Origin: Mesorhizobium sp. SARCC-RB16n
Lineage (GTDB): Bacteria; Pseudomonadota; Alphaproteobacteria; Rhizobiales; Rhizobiaceae
Direction: 5' to 3'
DNA: 64,000 nt
NCBI RefSeq assembly: GCF_008520305.1
Contig: NZ_ML703306.1
Location: forward strand, 62,001 to 126,000
The notes beneath the pieces were generated by a model, which was given only the letters and a program-made list of their open reading frames with translations, made no database searches and was not told where the DNA came from. A program made the position numbers and the translations under genes. Positions 33,610 to 42,479 of the stretch are shown piece by piece. The stretch's first letter is position 1; every line of letters starts with the position of its first letter.

Positions 33610-34284
33610 ATGCGTGAAGGACCCGACATTGCCCGCATCGCCAGCCTGGTCGGCGACCCGGCCCGCGCCAACATGCTGAACGCCCTGATGGGCGGCACGG
33701 CATTGACCGCGAGCGAACTGGCGCTGGAGGCCGGCGTGTCGCTGCCGACCGCGTCCTCGCATCTGTCCAAGCTGATGGAGGGCGGGTTGCTGACCTTGGC
33801 CAGCCAGGGCCGGCATCGTTATTACGGGCTGGCCGGCCCGCAAGTGGCCGGCATGATCGAAGCCATCACCGGCGTGGCCGAGGCCGTTGGCCCCAGGCGC
33901 GTGCGGCCGGGCCCGCGCGACGGGGCCATGCGCGTCGCGCGTGTCTGCTACGATCACCTTGCCGGCGAGCAGGCCGTTGCGATGCTCGACCGCTTGGTCG
34001 ACAAGAACATATTGGTCCGCGACGACAAGGAGATCAGGCTCGGGCCGTCCGCTGCATCGCACTTCGCGGCGATAGGCATCGATGTCTACACCAAGCCGCG
34101 GCGGCCGGTGTGCCGCGCCTGCCTCGACTGGAGCGTGCGGCGCTCGCACCTCGCCGGCACGCTGGGCGCCGCCATCCTCGACAAGATCCTTGCCGAGAAA
34201 TGGGCGCGCCGCGAGAAGGACAGCCGCGCGGTGGTGTTTTCGCCGCCGGGCAAGCAGGCGTTCGAGAGGGTGTTTTTGGCCTGA
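33610..34284 (+). CDS. ArsR-like winged-helix regulator with C-terminal domain
   Basis: The 224-residue protein begins with an ArsR-type winged helix (ARIASLVGDPARANMLNALMGGTALTASELALEAGVSLPTASSHLSKLMEGGLL). It lacks the usual Cys metal box in the recognition helix. The C-terminal part (about 100-224) carries the segment RRPVCRACLDWSVRRSHLAG, whose two Cys could bind a metal. GAGGA precedes the ATG. It is divergent from the DUF1127 gene with 68 bases between starts, so it likely represses that operon; the signal is unknown. Confidence 0.85.
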   Translation: MREGPDIARIASLVGDPARANMLNALMGGTALTASELALEAGVSLPTASSHLSKLMEGGLLTLASQGRHRYYGLAGPQVAGMIEAITGVAEAVGPRRVRPGPRDGAMRVARVCYDHLAGEQAVAMLDRLVDKNILVRDDKEIRLGPSAASHFAAIGIDVYTKPRRPVCRACLDWSVRRSHLAGTLGAAILDKILAEKWARREKDSRAVVFSPPGKQAFERVFLA

Positions 34285-34290
34285 GCTGGC

Positions 34291-36807
34291 TCAGCCCCGC
34301 TTCAGGGCCTTGCCCCTCTTGAAAAAATCCGTCCACGGGTCGGCTTCCGAAAGCCGTTTCAGCGTCGTCTTGTCGCCGATCGGGAAGGCGTTCGGCGCCA
34401 GGCCGGCCTCGATCTCGGCCCAGGTCACCGGCATCGACACCGTCGCGCCTTTCTTGGCCCGCGACGAGTAGGGTGCGACCGTCGTCGAACCCCTGCCATT
34501 GCGCAGATAGTCGACGAAGATTTTTCCCGTGCGTGCCTTCTTCGACAGTGTCGCCGTGTAGCGGTCCGGTGCGCCTTGCTCCAGCGCCCTGGCGAAATCA
34601 TGGGCGAAGGCTTTCACCTCGTCCCATTCCGCCGAGGGTTTCAGCGGCACAAGCACGTGATAGCCCTTGCCGCCTGATGTCTTGACGAAATTGGGCAGCG
34701 ACAGCTCGTCGAGCTTGCCTCTGATGTCGAGCGCGGCCTCGCGCACCGCCTTCACGTCGACGCCCTCGTCAGGGTCCAGGTCGAAGATGATCTGGTCCGG
34801 CTGTTCAAGCTTGTCGATCGTGCAGCCCCAGATATGGATCTCGACCACGCCGTACTGGACGAGCGCCGCGACCCCGTCGAAATCCCGGATGAACAGGATT
34901 TCCTCGCCGTCCGTCGGATCCTTCATCCGGGCGATCTTGTCGCTCATGCCGGCCGAGGCGTGTTTCTGGAAGAAGCGCTGCCCGCCGACGCCGTCCGGTG
35001 CGCGCACCAGGCTGAGCGGCCGGTTGACGACGAACTGTTCCATGCGCGGCCATACCAGCGCGTAGTGGTCGAGCAAGCCCTGCTTCGATATCTGCTCGTC
35101 GGGCCACAGCAGCTTGTCGGGATGGGAGAGCTTTACGGAGGTCGTCATCCCAGGCCTATCGGCGCTGCTTGCCGCCGGCCTGGCCTTGGCCGGGCTCTTG
35201 CTTGTCGCTGCCTTGCCTGTCGCCGCCTTGGGCTTTTCCTGCACGACTTCCTCCGCCGGCTTGTCCTCGCGCAGCCCCTGGAACGAGGCATGGCGTATTA
35301 TACGGTCCGACGTCCAGCTGCGAAACTCCACTTCGCCGACCAATTCCGGCTTGACCCAGACCAGGCCCTTGCCCTTCGGCACGGCGGCATCGAAGGGCGA
35401 GGCGTCCGCCTTCAGCCCATCGAGCTTCTTTTTCAGGTCGTTGGCGCCCTTGGTGGAGAAGCCGGTGCCGACCCGGCCGGCATAATGCAGGCTGCCGTTT
35501 TCGAAATAGCCGACCAGCAGCGAGCGCAGGCCGCGTCCGGTCTTGTCCGACGGCAGATAGCCGCCGATGACGAATTCCTGCCGTGCCGTGCATTTCGATT
35601 TGACCCATGCCGGACCGCGCCCGCTCCGGTAGGGCGCATCGGCCCGTTTTGAGACGACGCCTTCCAGCCCCATGCGGCAGGCATGTTCCAGCATGATCTT
35701 GCCAGGTTCGGCAAAATGGTCGGAGAAGCGCACCGCTGCGGTGTCGGACGGCTCGCCGAGCAGGTCCTCCAAGGCCTGCTTGCGCTCCACCAACGGTTCG
35801 CGGCGCAAATCCTTGCCATCGAGCCGCATCAGGTCGAACACGTAGTAGATGAAGCGGTTCGTCCGCTTCGCCGACAGATCCTGCTGAAGCAGCGCGAAGG
35901 ACGACACGCCGCTGTCGGCCAGCACGACGATCTCGCCGTCGATGATGGCATCGCTGCATTTCAACCCGGCGAGTTCGGCCGCGATCTCGCCGCCGAATTT
36001 TTCGGTCCAGTCGAGGCCGGTGCGGGTCAGGAGCCGCACCTCGGTGCCGGCGATCTGCGCTTGCATGCGATAGCCGTCGAACTTCACCTCATGCAGCCAG
36101 TCCTTGCCGGGCGGCGCGTCCCGCTCCAGCGTGGCAAGCTGTGGTTCGATGAAGTCGAGTTTCCTGGTCCCCGCCTTGGCCTTGCCGGCAGCCGGCTTGT
36201 TGGAGTGCCAGACTTTGGGTTTCTCGCCCTTGGCCGCCTTACCCTCGCCGATCTCCTCGATCGTCAGGCCTGATTTCACCGACTTCGGCTCGTCCTTCAG
36301 AATGTCCTCGCCGGGGCGTGCGGCGGCATCGTCGGACTTGATCAGCAGCCAGTTGTCGCGCTTTTCGCCGGGGCGCGGCCGCAGCCGCACCAGATGCCAC
36401 TTGCCATGCAGCTTGGTGCCCTCGAGCTCGAAATTGATATGGCCCTTCTTCATCCCCTGGGCCGCATCGCCCTCCGGCGTCCAGCTGCCCTCGTCCCAGA
36501 CGAGGACCGAGCCGCCGCCATATTCGCCCTTGGGGATGGTGCCTTCGAAGCCGGCATAGTCGATGGGATGATCCTCGACATGCACGGCCAGCCGCTTTTC
36601 GTGCGGGTCGAGGCTAGGGCCGCGCGTCACCGCCCAGCTCCACAACACGCCGTCATGCTCGAGGCGAAAATCGTAGTGCAGCCTTGTGGCGGCGTGTTTC
36701 TGGATGACGAAGATGCCGCCGTCCTTCTTGCCGCGCGTGACCTTGCCGGCCGGCTCGGCGGTCTTCTTGAAGTCACGCTTCGAATGATACTGTTCGAGGC
36801 TGGCCAT
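34291..36807 (-). CDS. ligD: Multifunctional ATP-dependent DNA ligase D
   Basis: The 838-residue enzyme joins double-strand breaks with Ku. Domain order is a phosphoesterase at about 1-175 (HYDFRLEHDGVLWSWAV and HVEDHPIDYAGFEG), the ligase at about 215-520 with catalytic K242 in VKFDGYR, then a Ser/Ala/Lys linker and the polymerase (AEP fold) at about 550-838. The polymerase acids are in IIFDLDPDEG near residue 676. This PE-Lig-Pol order is the one found in rhizobia and Pseudomonas. GAGG precedes the ATG. The ku gene lies nine bases upstream. Confidence 0.95.
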   Translation of the reverse strand: MASLEQYHSKRDFKKTAEPAGKVTRGKKDGGIFVIQKHAATRLHYDFRLEHDGVLWSWAVTRGPSLDPHEKRLAVHVEDHPIDYAGFEGTIPKGEYGGGSVLVWDEGSWTPEGDAAQGMKKGHINFELEGTKLHGKWHLVRLRPRPGEKRDNWLLIKSDDAAARPGEDILKDEPKSVKSGLTIEEIGEGKAAKGEKPKVWHSNKPAAGKAKAGTRKLDFIEPQLATLERDAPPGKDWLHEVKFDGYRMQAQIAGTEVRLLTRTGLDWTEKFGGEIAAELAGLKCSDAIIDGEIVVLADSGVSSFALLQQDLSAKRTNRFIYYVFDLMRLDGKDLRREPLVERKQALEDLLGEPSDTAAVRFSDHFAEPGKIMLEHACRMGLEGVVSKRADAPYRSGRGPAWVKSKCTARQEFVIGGYLPSDKTGRGLRSLLVGYFENGSLHYAGRVGTGFSTKGANDLKKKLDGLKADASPFDAAVPKGKGLVWVKPELVGEVEFRSWTSDRIIRHASFQGLREDKPAEEVVQEKPKAATGKAATSKSPAKARPAASSADRPGMTTSVKLSHPDKLLWPDEQISKQGLLDHYALVWPRMEQFVVNRPLSLVRAPDGVGGQRFFQKHASAGMSDKIARMKDPTDGEEILFIRDFDGVAALVQYGVVEIHIWGCTIDKLEQPDQIIFDLDPDEGVDVKAVREAALDIRGKLDELSLPNFVKTSGGKGYHVLVPLKPSAEWDEVKAFAHDFARALEQGAPDRYTATLSKKARTGKIFVDYLRNGRGSTTVAPYSSRAKKGATVSMPVTWAEIEAGLAPNAFPIGDKTTLKRLSEADPWTDFFKRGKALKRG

Positions 36808-36816
36808 CTCGTATCC

Positions 36817-37689
36817 TCAGGCCGATTTGCGTTTTGGCGCGGCGCTCTTCGCCTTGGCGCGTTTGGCCGCCGGCCTGGCTTTCGAGGAGGAGGACGGTTT
36901 CGACGAGCCGGAGTCCGACGACAGGCTTTTCTTCAGCGCGTCGAACAGGTTGACGACATTGGAGGGTTTTGGGGCGGCCTTGGCCTTCGGCGCCTTGTGC
37001 CCCGCCTTCTTGGCGCGGATCAGTTCGAGCAGGGCATCCTCATATTTATCCTCGAATTTCGAGGGATCGAACTTCGCCTTCTTCTTGTCGATGATGAGTT
37101 CGGCCAGATCGGTCATCTCCTGATCGGTCTTCACCGCCTTGATGTCGCCGAAGACGCTCCCCGGCTGGCGCACCGTGTTGTCGTAGCGCAGCGTCGTCAG
37201 CACCATGCCCTTACCGAGCGGCTCGATCACGACAGGCCGTTCGCGCTGGTAGAGCACGATGCGCGCAAGCCCTGCCATCTTCTTGCCCGCCATGGCGTCG
37301 CGGATGACGGCGAAGGCCTCTTCCGAAACCTTGTCGGCAGGCGTGACATAGTAGGGCGTGTCGAGATAGATCTGCTCTATCGAGGCTTTGTCGACGAAGC
37401 CGTCGAGGCTCATCGTGTGCGAGGATTCGATCTGCACCGCCTCGATCTCCTCCTCCTCGATATGGACGAAATCGCCCTTGTCGATCTCGTAGCCCTTGAT
37501 CTCGTCGCCGTCCTCGATCGGCTTGCCGGTCTCGGCGTCGACGTAAATCCGCTTCACCGTATTCCCGGTCTTGCGGTTGAGGATCCGGAACGAGACCTTC
37601 TCGGCATGGGTGACGACATTGGTCAGTTCGATGGCGCAGGTCACCAGCGAGAGCTTCAGATAGCCTTTCCAGGCCGGGCGCGGCGCCAT
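36817..37689 (-). CDS. ku: Ku-like DNA end-binding protein
   Basis: The 290-residue Ku homologue starts MAPRPAWKGYLKLSLV and includes NVVTHAEKVSFRILNRKTGN and QIYLDTPYYVTPADK, the conserved bridge-region residues. A Ser/Lys/Ala-rich basic tail (about 255-290) follows, as in rhizobial Ku proteins. It forms the ring around DNA ends and recruits LigD. AGGGAAA precedes the ATG; a longer frame to 37746 lacks support. It forms an operon with ligD. Confidence 0.95.
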   Translation of the reverse strand: MAPRPAWKGYLKLSLVTCAIELTNVVTHAEKVSFRILNRKTGNTVKRIYVDAETGKPIEDGDEIKGYEIDKGDFVHIEEEEIEAVQIESSHTMSLDGFVDKASIEQIYLDTPYYVTPADKVSEEAFAVIRDAMAGKKMAGLARIVLYQRERPVVIEPLGKGMVLTTLRYDNTVRQPGSVFGDIKAVKTDQEMTDLAELIIDKKKAKFDPSKFEDKYEDALLELIRAKKAGHKAPKAKAAPKPSNVVNLFDALKKSLSSDSGSSKPSSSSKARPAAKRAKAKSAAPKRKSA

Positions 37690-37799
37690 GATGATTTCCC
37701 TTGAGCAAGACCAACTGGAACGGACGATCACCCCGATGGGTTCCAACCCCGTCCGGCCGGGGCTGGCGCGTTTGCGGCCGCCGGCCCCGGCTTCAGCCC

Positions 37800-38306
37800 C
37801 TATTCGGCGGCTTGCAGGTTGATCTTGCTTTCCGCGATTTCGGTCAGCTTGCGATCCGTCGCCTGCTCTTCCCTAAGGTTCTTGGCCAGCACATTGGCGC
37901 AGTCGCTGCGGCCGAGCTGCTTGGCCCAGGCGATCAGGGTGCCGTAGCGGGTCATCTCATAGTGCTCGACGGCCTGCGCGGAGGCGATCAGCGCGGCGTC
38001 GAGAACGTCCTTGTCGTCGACATCGCCACTGACGTCGTCCGCCTCCTCGAGAATGCCGTCGATAGCCGGGCAGTTCACCTGCTTGGCCTTCACGCCATGC
38101 AGCTCGAACACTTCCTCGACGCGTTCGATATGGCCTTTGGTCTGCTCGAGGTGTTTTTCGAAGCCGGCCTTCAATTGCGGATCAGTTGCCTTGTCGATCA
38201 TCTTCGGCAGCGCTTTCTCGATCTGCTTCTCGGCATAATAGATATCGCGCAGCGTGTGCACGAAGAGATCGTCCAACGTTTTGATGTCCTTCGAAAAGAA
38301 GCCCAT
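37800..38306 (-). CDS. YciF-like ferritin-domain stress protein (DUF892)
   Basis: The 168-residue helical protein matches DUF892: IKTLDDLFVHTLRDIYYAEKQIEKALPKM, then HLEQTKGHIERVEEVFELHG and AVEHYEMTRYGTLIAWAKQLG. The repeated Glu and His positions fit a di-iron ferritin-like bundle. AAAGG precedes the ATG. It is often associated with stress resistance in other bacteria. It lies downstream of a 397-bp gap and upstream of ku on the same strand, but probably as a separate unit. Confidence 0.9.
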   Translation of the reverse strand: MGFFSKDIKTLDDLFVHTLRDIYYAEKQIEKALPKMIDKATDPQLKAGFEKHLEQTKGHIERVEEVFELHGVKAKQVNCPAIDGILEEADDVSGDVDDKDVLDAALIASAQAVEHYEMTRYGTLIAWAKQLGRSDCANVLAKNLREEQATDRKLTEIAESKINLQAAE

Positions 38307-38703
38307 GATTTCAGCCTTTCCATTGCTCTTGCTTGTGTCGAGAGTTGCGGCCTGCCAGCGGCAATGCCCAGAGCCGGCAATGCCGGCACCAGGGCAACGT
38401 CCGTTGCGCGGGCCGGTTCCGGGCGCTCGGGGCCGCCCGGCAAGGAAATTCCCAGGGCGGCACGAAAGTTGAAACTCAAGCGCGCCAAGGCGACATTCAA
38501 ACGAAACATATGTGATGCAAAAGTCACACCGACCGAAATCACGACAAAGAGCACCGAAACACCCCGAATCAGCCGCATTCCGGCCACGAAGACGGGTTTT
38601 TGACCAGAAATTAACATCACGTTCACCGAGTATTCACGCCTCGATGCTATCATTCTCGCAATTCGGAAGGGACATCCGAAAATCGGGACAGGGACCAGGT
38701 AAA
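38307..38703. other. Intergenic gap with no clear gene
   Basis: The gap upstream of the yciF-like gene has one half of moderate GC and one AT-richer half (about 38500-38640). It must hold the yciF promoter and possibly that of the small gene at 38704. A minus-strand frame (38198-38653) contains a hydrophobic segment but overlaps the yciF start by about 100 bases and is considered spurious. Confidence 0.45.
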
Positions 38704-38844
38704 ATGAACTTCCTCACGCACCTCATCGGCTATGCCGCCGCCATCCGCGAATTCGTCGCGCCGACCTATCGGCCGGAGCGCTATTATATGCGCGGCCCGG
38801 GTCCGGCCTGCGCCCGTCGCGGCACGTCGCTGGGCGCGCACTGA
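38704..38844 (+). CDS. Possible 46-residue small protein
   Basis: The frame begins MNFLTHLIGYAAAIREF and ends in a basic, Gly/Arg-rich tail. Upstream, GGGACAGGGACCAGG offers a weak Shine-Dalgarno match. The N-terminal third is hydrophobic but short for a membrane span. A second short frame (38847-38972, 41 residues, basic) follows three bases later. No family is recognised; the coding status is uncertain. Confidence 0.4.
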   Translation: MNFLTHLIGYAAAIREFVAPTYRPERYYMRGPGPACARRGTSLGAH

Positions 38845-39024
38845 CCATGACCTTCGAAAGCCGCCACAACAGCCGCATCTGCAGGCCGGGCGCCGAGACC
38901 CGCGCCACGGCCTATCGCGCCGAGCGCCCGGTCCTCGCCGACCGGCGGCGTGCGACATCGCCGCGTCTTTGACGTCGCCATCGGCTGGCTTAGTGTCCTC
39001 GGGACATAAGCAGCCGAGGCCAGC

Positions 39025-39462
39025 GTGACCGACCGTCCCAAGCCGCCTTCCCCATCCTTCGATGCAAGCCATCCGCTGATCGTGTTCGACGGCGCCTGCG
39101 TGTTCTGCTCGGGCTTCGTGCGCATGGTGGTCCGCCTCGACCGCAAAGCGCGCTTCCGTTTCGCCACCGCGCAATCACCGCTCGGCGAGACATTGTTCCG
39201 CAAATACAACCTGCCAACCAATAGCTACGAAACCAATCTCGTCCTTGTCGGCGGCGTCTCCTTCACGCGCCTCGACAGTTTTGTCGCCGTGATGTCGGAA
39301 CTCGGCTGGCCTTGGCGGGCGGCCAGGGCAGTGTTGCTGTTGCCGCGCCCGCTGCGCGACTGGCTCTACGATCGCATCGCGAGGAATCGTTATGCCCTGT
39401 TTGGCAGGAAGGACAGTTGCGAGGTTCCTTCCGCCGAATTGCGGGAGCGGTTGATCGGCTAA
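39025..39462 (+). CDS. DCC-type thiol-disulfide oxidoreductase (DUF393)
   Basis: The 145-residue protein carries the DCC family motif FDGACVFCSGFVRMVVRLDRKARFRF, with a CxxC pair in the order DGACVFC, and the FTRLDSF region. These small proteins are predicted thiol oxidoreductases of thioredoxin-like fold; the substrate is unknown. It starts with GTG at 39025, preceded by GAGG. It is followed by a palindromic repeat and then the saccharopine dehydrogenase-like gene. Confidence 0.88.
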   Translation: MTDRPKPPSPSFDASHPLIVFDGACVFCSGFVRMVVRLDRKARFRFATAQSPLGETLFRKYNLPTNSYETNLVLVGGVSFTRLDSFVAVMSELGWPWRAARAVLLLPRPLRDWLYDRIARNRYALFGRKDSCEVPSAELRERLIG

Positions 39463-39516
39463 TGCATGTCGCCCGGAAGCGTCCTCGGTTCCGGGATAAC
39501 GACATGCATAAAATCT
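39461..39516. repeat. Palindromic intergenic element (ATGCATGTCG type), copy 1
   Basis: The element begins TAATGCATGTCGCCCGG, runs through an inner CCCGGAA/TTCCGGG pair, and ends CGACATGCATAAA. The ends and inner arms pair in a long imperfect palindrome. A second copy in reverse direction, about 90% identical by eye, occupies 53586-53641. It may serve as a terminator for the DCC gene. Confidence 0.8.
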
Positions 39517-39536
39517 GACTGCCTGGGGGCAAGCGC

Positions 39537-40628
39537 ATGAAGCTTCTCATCGTCGGCGGCTACGGCACCTTCGGCGGCCGCATTGTCCAGCTCGTGGAGA
39601 ATGAGCCCCGGCTGACCGTCATGGTTGCCGGCCGTTCGCTGGCCAGGGCCGAAGCCTGGTGCGAAAGGCGTGGCTCGGTCGCCGCGCGCTTGGTACCGGC
39701 GATGTTTGACCGGGATGGCGATCTCGCCGCGCAGCTGGCGTCGCTGCATCCCGACACGCTAGTCGATGCCAGCGGCCCGTTCCAGACCTATGGCGAGGAC
39801 TGCTACCGCTTGGTCGAGGCCTGTATCGAACAGGGTGTCAACTATCTCGATCTCGCCGACGGCTCGGATTTCGTTGCCGGTGTGCCGGCCTTCGACGCTG
39901 CCGCCAGACGGGCCGGGCTCTTCGTGCTGTCCGGCGTCTCCAGCTTCCCGGTGCTCACCGCTGCGGTGGTGCGCCGGCTCTCGTCCGGCGTGGCACGGGT
40001 CGACACGATCACCGGCGGCATCGCGCCGTCGCCCTATGGTTTTCGCGATGACAGCGGGTGCACGGACAGACCGCTCTATGCCGACCTGCTCGGCGATGCC
40101 TGGCAAGGCCTCCCCGATGAGATCCGAGCCATGCACAATCGGGCTGGAATGGCGGAGGGTCGGGCTTGCGTCGAGCGTGGGCGAAACATCTTTAGCCGGA
40201 TAACGGCATGGTTGGTCGGGTTCCCCGGGCCTGCCGCGGACATCCCGGTTCGGGTTCGTTTCGACGCCGACCCGGATGGCGAAACCTGGACGCGGACATT
40301 TGGCCCCCACAGTTTCTCCAGCCGCCAGTTCGAAGGCAGGGGTCGTAGCGAGCGCCTGCTGTGCGAACGGTTCGGACCGCTGACCTTCGCCATGGCGCTG
40401 GTGGCCGAAGGCGGCAAGCTGAAGCTGATCCTGCGGCGCTGGAGCGTTCTCGGCCTGCGATTGCCGATGTGGCTCTGCCCGCGCTCGACCTCCGTCGAGA
40501 CCGTCGAGGACGGAAAATTCCGCTTCCACGTCGAGATTTCGCACCCGCTCACCGGCCTGATCGTGCGCTATCGCGGCTGGCTGGAGCCTGTGGCCTCGCA
40601 CCGCTCGAGCGAGATCGTGCCGCCGTAG
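39537..40628 (+). CDS. Saccharopine dehydrogenase-like NAD(P)-binding protein
   Basis: The 363-residue protein starts with a Rossmann fold (MKLLIVGGYGTFGGRIVQL) and contains the LVDASGPFQTYGEDCYRLVEACIEQGVNYLDLADGSDF region typical of the saccharopine dehydrogenase NADP-binding family. The C-terminal half looks different from true lysine enzymes (FDADPDGETWTRTFGP). Enzyme specificity is unknown. GGGGG precedes the ATG. Confidence 0.85.
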   Translation: MKLLIVGGYGTFGGRIVQLVENEPRLTVMVAGRSLARAEAWCERRGSVAARLVPAMFDRDGDLAAQLASLHPDTLVDASGPFQTYGEDCYRLVEACIEQGVNYLDLADGSDFVAGVPAFDAAARRAGLFVLSGVSSFPVLTAAVVRRLSSGVARVDTITGGIAPSPYGFRDDSGCTDRPLYADLLGDAWQGLPDEIRAMHNRAGMAEGRACVERGRNIFSRITAWLVGFPGPAADIPVRVRFDADPDGETWTRTFGPHSFSSRQFEGRGRSERLLCERFGPLTFAMALVAEGGKLKLILRRWSVLGLRLPMWLCPRSTSVETVEDGKFRFHVEISHPLTGLIVRYRGWLEPVASHRSSEIVPP

Positions 40629-40746
40629 ACAGCGGAAGGGAAATGCCAACCCGCAAATTCCGCGCGTAGACGAATGGTTGAGAGGTCGCCAAACACATGC
40701 CCGCTTGCACAAGGCGCGGCCGGAGACGAAAGTTTTTTCCGCGACC

Positions 40747-40773
40747 TGTCGAAATCGGCCGCCGCCGCGCGAC
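40747..40773 (+). promoter_or_regulatory. Candidate ECF42-type promoter
   Basis: TGTCGA (40747-40752) is followed 17 bases later by CGAC (40770-40773). This fits the ECF42 promoter motif as I recall it (TGTCGA at -35, CGA/TC at -10). It lies 50 bases upstream of the YciI start, whose operon encodes the ECF42 sigma factor itself. Confidence 0.55.
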
Positions 40774-40822
40774 ATACGTTCGGCCCGCAACGAAGCGGCC
40801 TTCCAAACCACGGGAGAAGACC

Positions 40823-41191
40823 ATGCGATACATGCTTTTGATCAACAACGACGAAGCCGTGCTGGCGAACACGCCGCCCGAGAAGGCTCAGCAGATGAGC
40901 GCGGCCTATGGCGCCTACACCGAAGCGTTGAAGAAGTCCGGCGCGTGGCTGGCCGGCGAAAGGCTGCGTCCGACCCAGGCGACCACCTCGGTGCGGATCG
41001 CCGACGGCAAGACCAATGTGATCGACGGGCCCTATGCGGACACCAAGGAGCAGCTTGCCGGCTTCTACATGATCGAGGCGGCCGATATCGATACCGCCAT
41101 CGACTGGGCGGCCCGCTGTCCGGCGGCCAGCACCGGCACGGTCGAGTTGCGGCCGATCTGGGAAATGGCCGACTATATGCCCAAGACGTGA
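40823..41191 (+). CDS. YciI/DGPF family protein, partner of the ECF42 sigma factor
   Basis: The 122-residue protein has the DGPF-type motif VIDGPYADTKEQLAGFYMIEAAD within a dimeric ferredoxin-like fold (MRYMLLINNDEAVL). Such proteins are regularly encoded beside, and controlled by, ECF42 sigma factors. GGGAGA precedes the ATG. The sigma gene starts about five bases after its stop. The role of DGPF proteins is still unclear. Confidence 0.92.
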   Translation: MRYMLLINNDEAVLANTPPEKAQQMSAAYGAYTEALKKSGAWLAGERLRPTQATTSVRIADGKTNVIDGPYADTKEQLAGFYMIEAADIDTAIDWAARCPAASTGTVELRPIWEMADYMPKT

Positions 41192-41198
41192 CGGCGTG

Positions 41199-42443
41199 AT
41201 GGACAGTCGCCCGGAGATCGCCCGGGCGGCCGCCGAGGCCGCCGCCCGGCAGAGCTATGGCAAGCTGGTCGCCTGGCTCGCCGCGCGCACGCGCGACGTG
41301 GCCGCCGCGGAGGATGCGCTGGCCGACGCCTTTGCGGCGGCGCTCGAACGCTGGCCGCGCACCGGTGTGCCTGAAAAGCCGGAAGCCTGGTTGCTCGCCG
41401 TGGCCAGGCGGCGGCGTGTCGATGCGGTGCGGCGGCGGCTGACCAGCGAAGCCGGCCGCGATCATCTCAAGCTGATTGCCGAGGAGGCGGAGGCGCGCAT
41501 GACCGACGAGGACCTGCCCGACGAACGGTTGCGGCTGATGTTCGCCTGCGCCCATCCGGCGATCGAACCCGGCGTGCGGGCGCCGCTGATCCTGCAGACC
41601 GTCCTGGGCTTCGATGCCGCGACGATCGCTTCCGCCTTCCTGCTCTCGCCGGCCACGATGGGCCAGCGGCTGGTGCGCGCCAAGAGCCGCATCCGCGAGA
41701 CCGGCATTCCGTTCCGCGTGCCCGAGCGAGGCGAACTCGGTGAAAGGCTGGACGCGGTGCTGGAGGCGATCTACGCCGCTTTCGCGGAGGGCTGGTCCGA
41801 CCCGGCCGGCACCGAGACGCGGCGTCGCAACCTCGCCACCGAAGGTATCTGGCTCGGCCGGCTGGTGGCCTCGCTGCTGCCGGACGAGCCGGAGGCGCTG
41901 GGCCTGCTGTCGCTTATGTTGTTCGCCGAGGCGCGCCGCGCGGCGCGTCGCGATGCGGCCGGCGATTATGTGCCGCTCGCCGAGCAGGACCATGCACTTT
42001 GGGATCACGCCCTGGTCGACGAGGCCGAAGCATGTCTTCGCGGTGCCGCCACGAAGGGCGTCATCGGCCGCTACCAGCTGGAGGCGGCCGTGCAGTCCGT
42101 CCATGTGGCGCGGCGGCTGACCGGCCGCACCGACTGGATGGCGATCCGCGAGCTCTACGATGCGCTGTTTTCGATCGCGGGATCGCCGGTGGTGGCGATC
42201 AACCGCGCGGTGGCGATCGCCGAGACCGAGGGCGCGGTGGCGGGGTTGGCCGCCCTTTACGTGCTGGGCGACGACAAGCGGCTCGACGACTACCAGCCCT
42301 ACTGGGCCGCGCGTGCCGGCCTGCTGGCCAGGCTCGGTCAGGGGCCGTGGGCGGTCGAAGCCTATGACCGGGCGATCGGCCTCGAGCGCGACCCGGCGGT
42401 GCGCCGCTTCCTGCAGGCAAGACGCACCGCGCTCATTCAGTGA
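41199..42443 (+). CDS. ECF42-type RNA polymerase sigma factor with long C-terminal domain
   Basis: The 414-residue protein starts with sigma region 2 (YGKLVAWLAARTRDVAAAEDALADAFAAALERWPRTG) and region 4 (about 110-165, APLILQTVLGFDAATIASAFLLSPATMGQRLVRAKSRIRE). A C-terminal extension of about 230 residues (DUF6596/TPR-like, AVAIAETEGAVAGLAAL) follows. In ECF42 the extension is needed for activity and there is no anti-sigma gene, which fits this context. An in-frame GTG three bases upstream is an alternative start. It shares an operon with the YciI protein. Confidence 0.93.
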   Translation: MDSRPEIARAAAEAAARQSYGKLVAWLAARTRDVAAAEDALADAFAAALERWPRTGVPEKPEAWLLAVARRRRVDAVRRRLTSEAGRDHLKLIAEEAEARMTDEDLPDERLRLMFACAHPAIEPGVRAPLILQTVLGFDAATIASAFLLSPATMGQRLVRAKSRIRETGIPFRVPERGELGERLDAVLEAIYAAFAEGWSDPAGTETRRRNLATEGIWLGRLVASLLPDEPEALGLLSLMLFAEARRAARRDAAGDYVPLAEQDHALWDHALVDEAEACLRGAATKGVIGRYQLEAAVQSVHVARRLTGRTDWMAIRELYDALFSIAGSPVVAINRAVAIAETEGAVAGLAALYVLGDDKRLDDYQPYWAARAGLLARLGQGPWAVEAYDRAIGLERDPAVRRFLQARRTALIQ

Positions 42444-42479
42444 GGTCCCGGGTACGGGCAGCGGGCCGGATCACCTCGT

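Noticed and set aside
38198-38653. Minus-strand frame with one hydrophobic segment upstream of the yciF-like gene
   Set aside because: It overlaps the yciF-like start by about 100 bases in another frame, and its C-terminal half has no coherent composition.
38847-38972. 41-codon frame following the small gene at 38704
   Set aside because: It is very short, Arg-rich, lacks a ribosome site and overlaps no recognisable pattern; it is mentioned with the preceding gene but not called.
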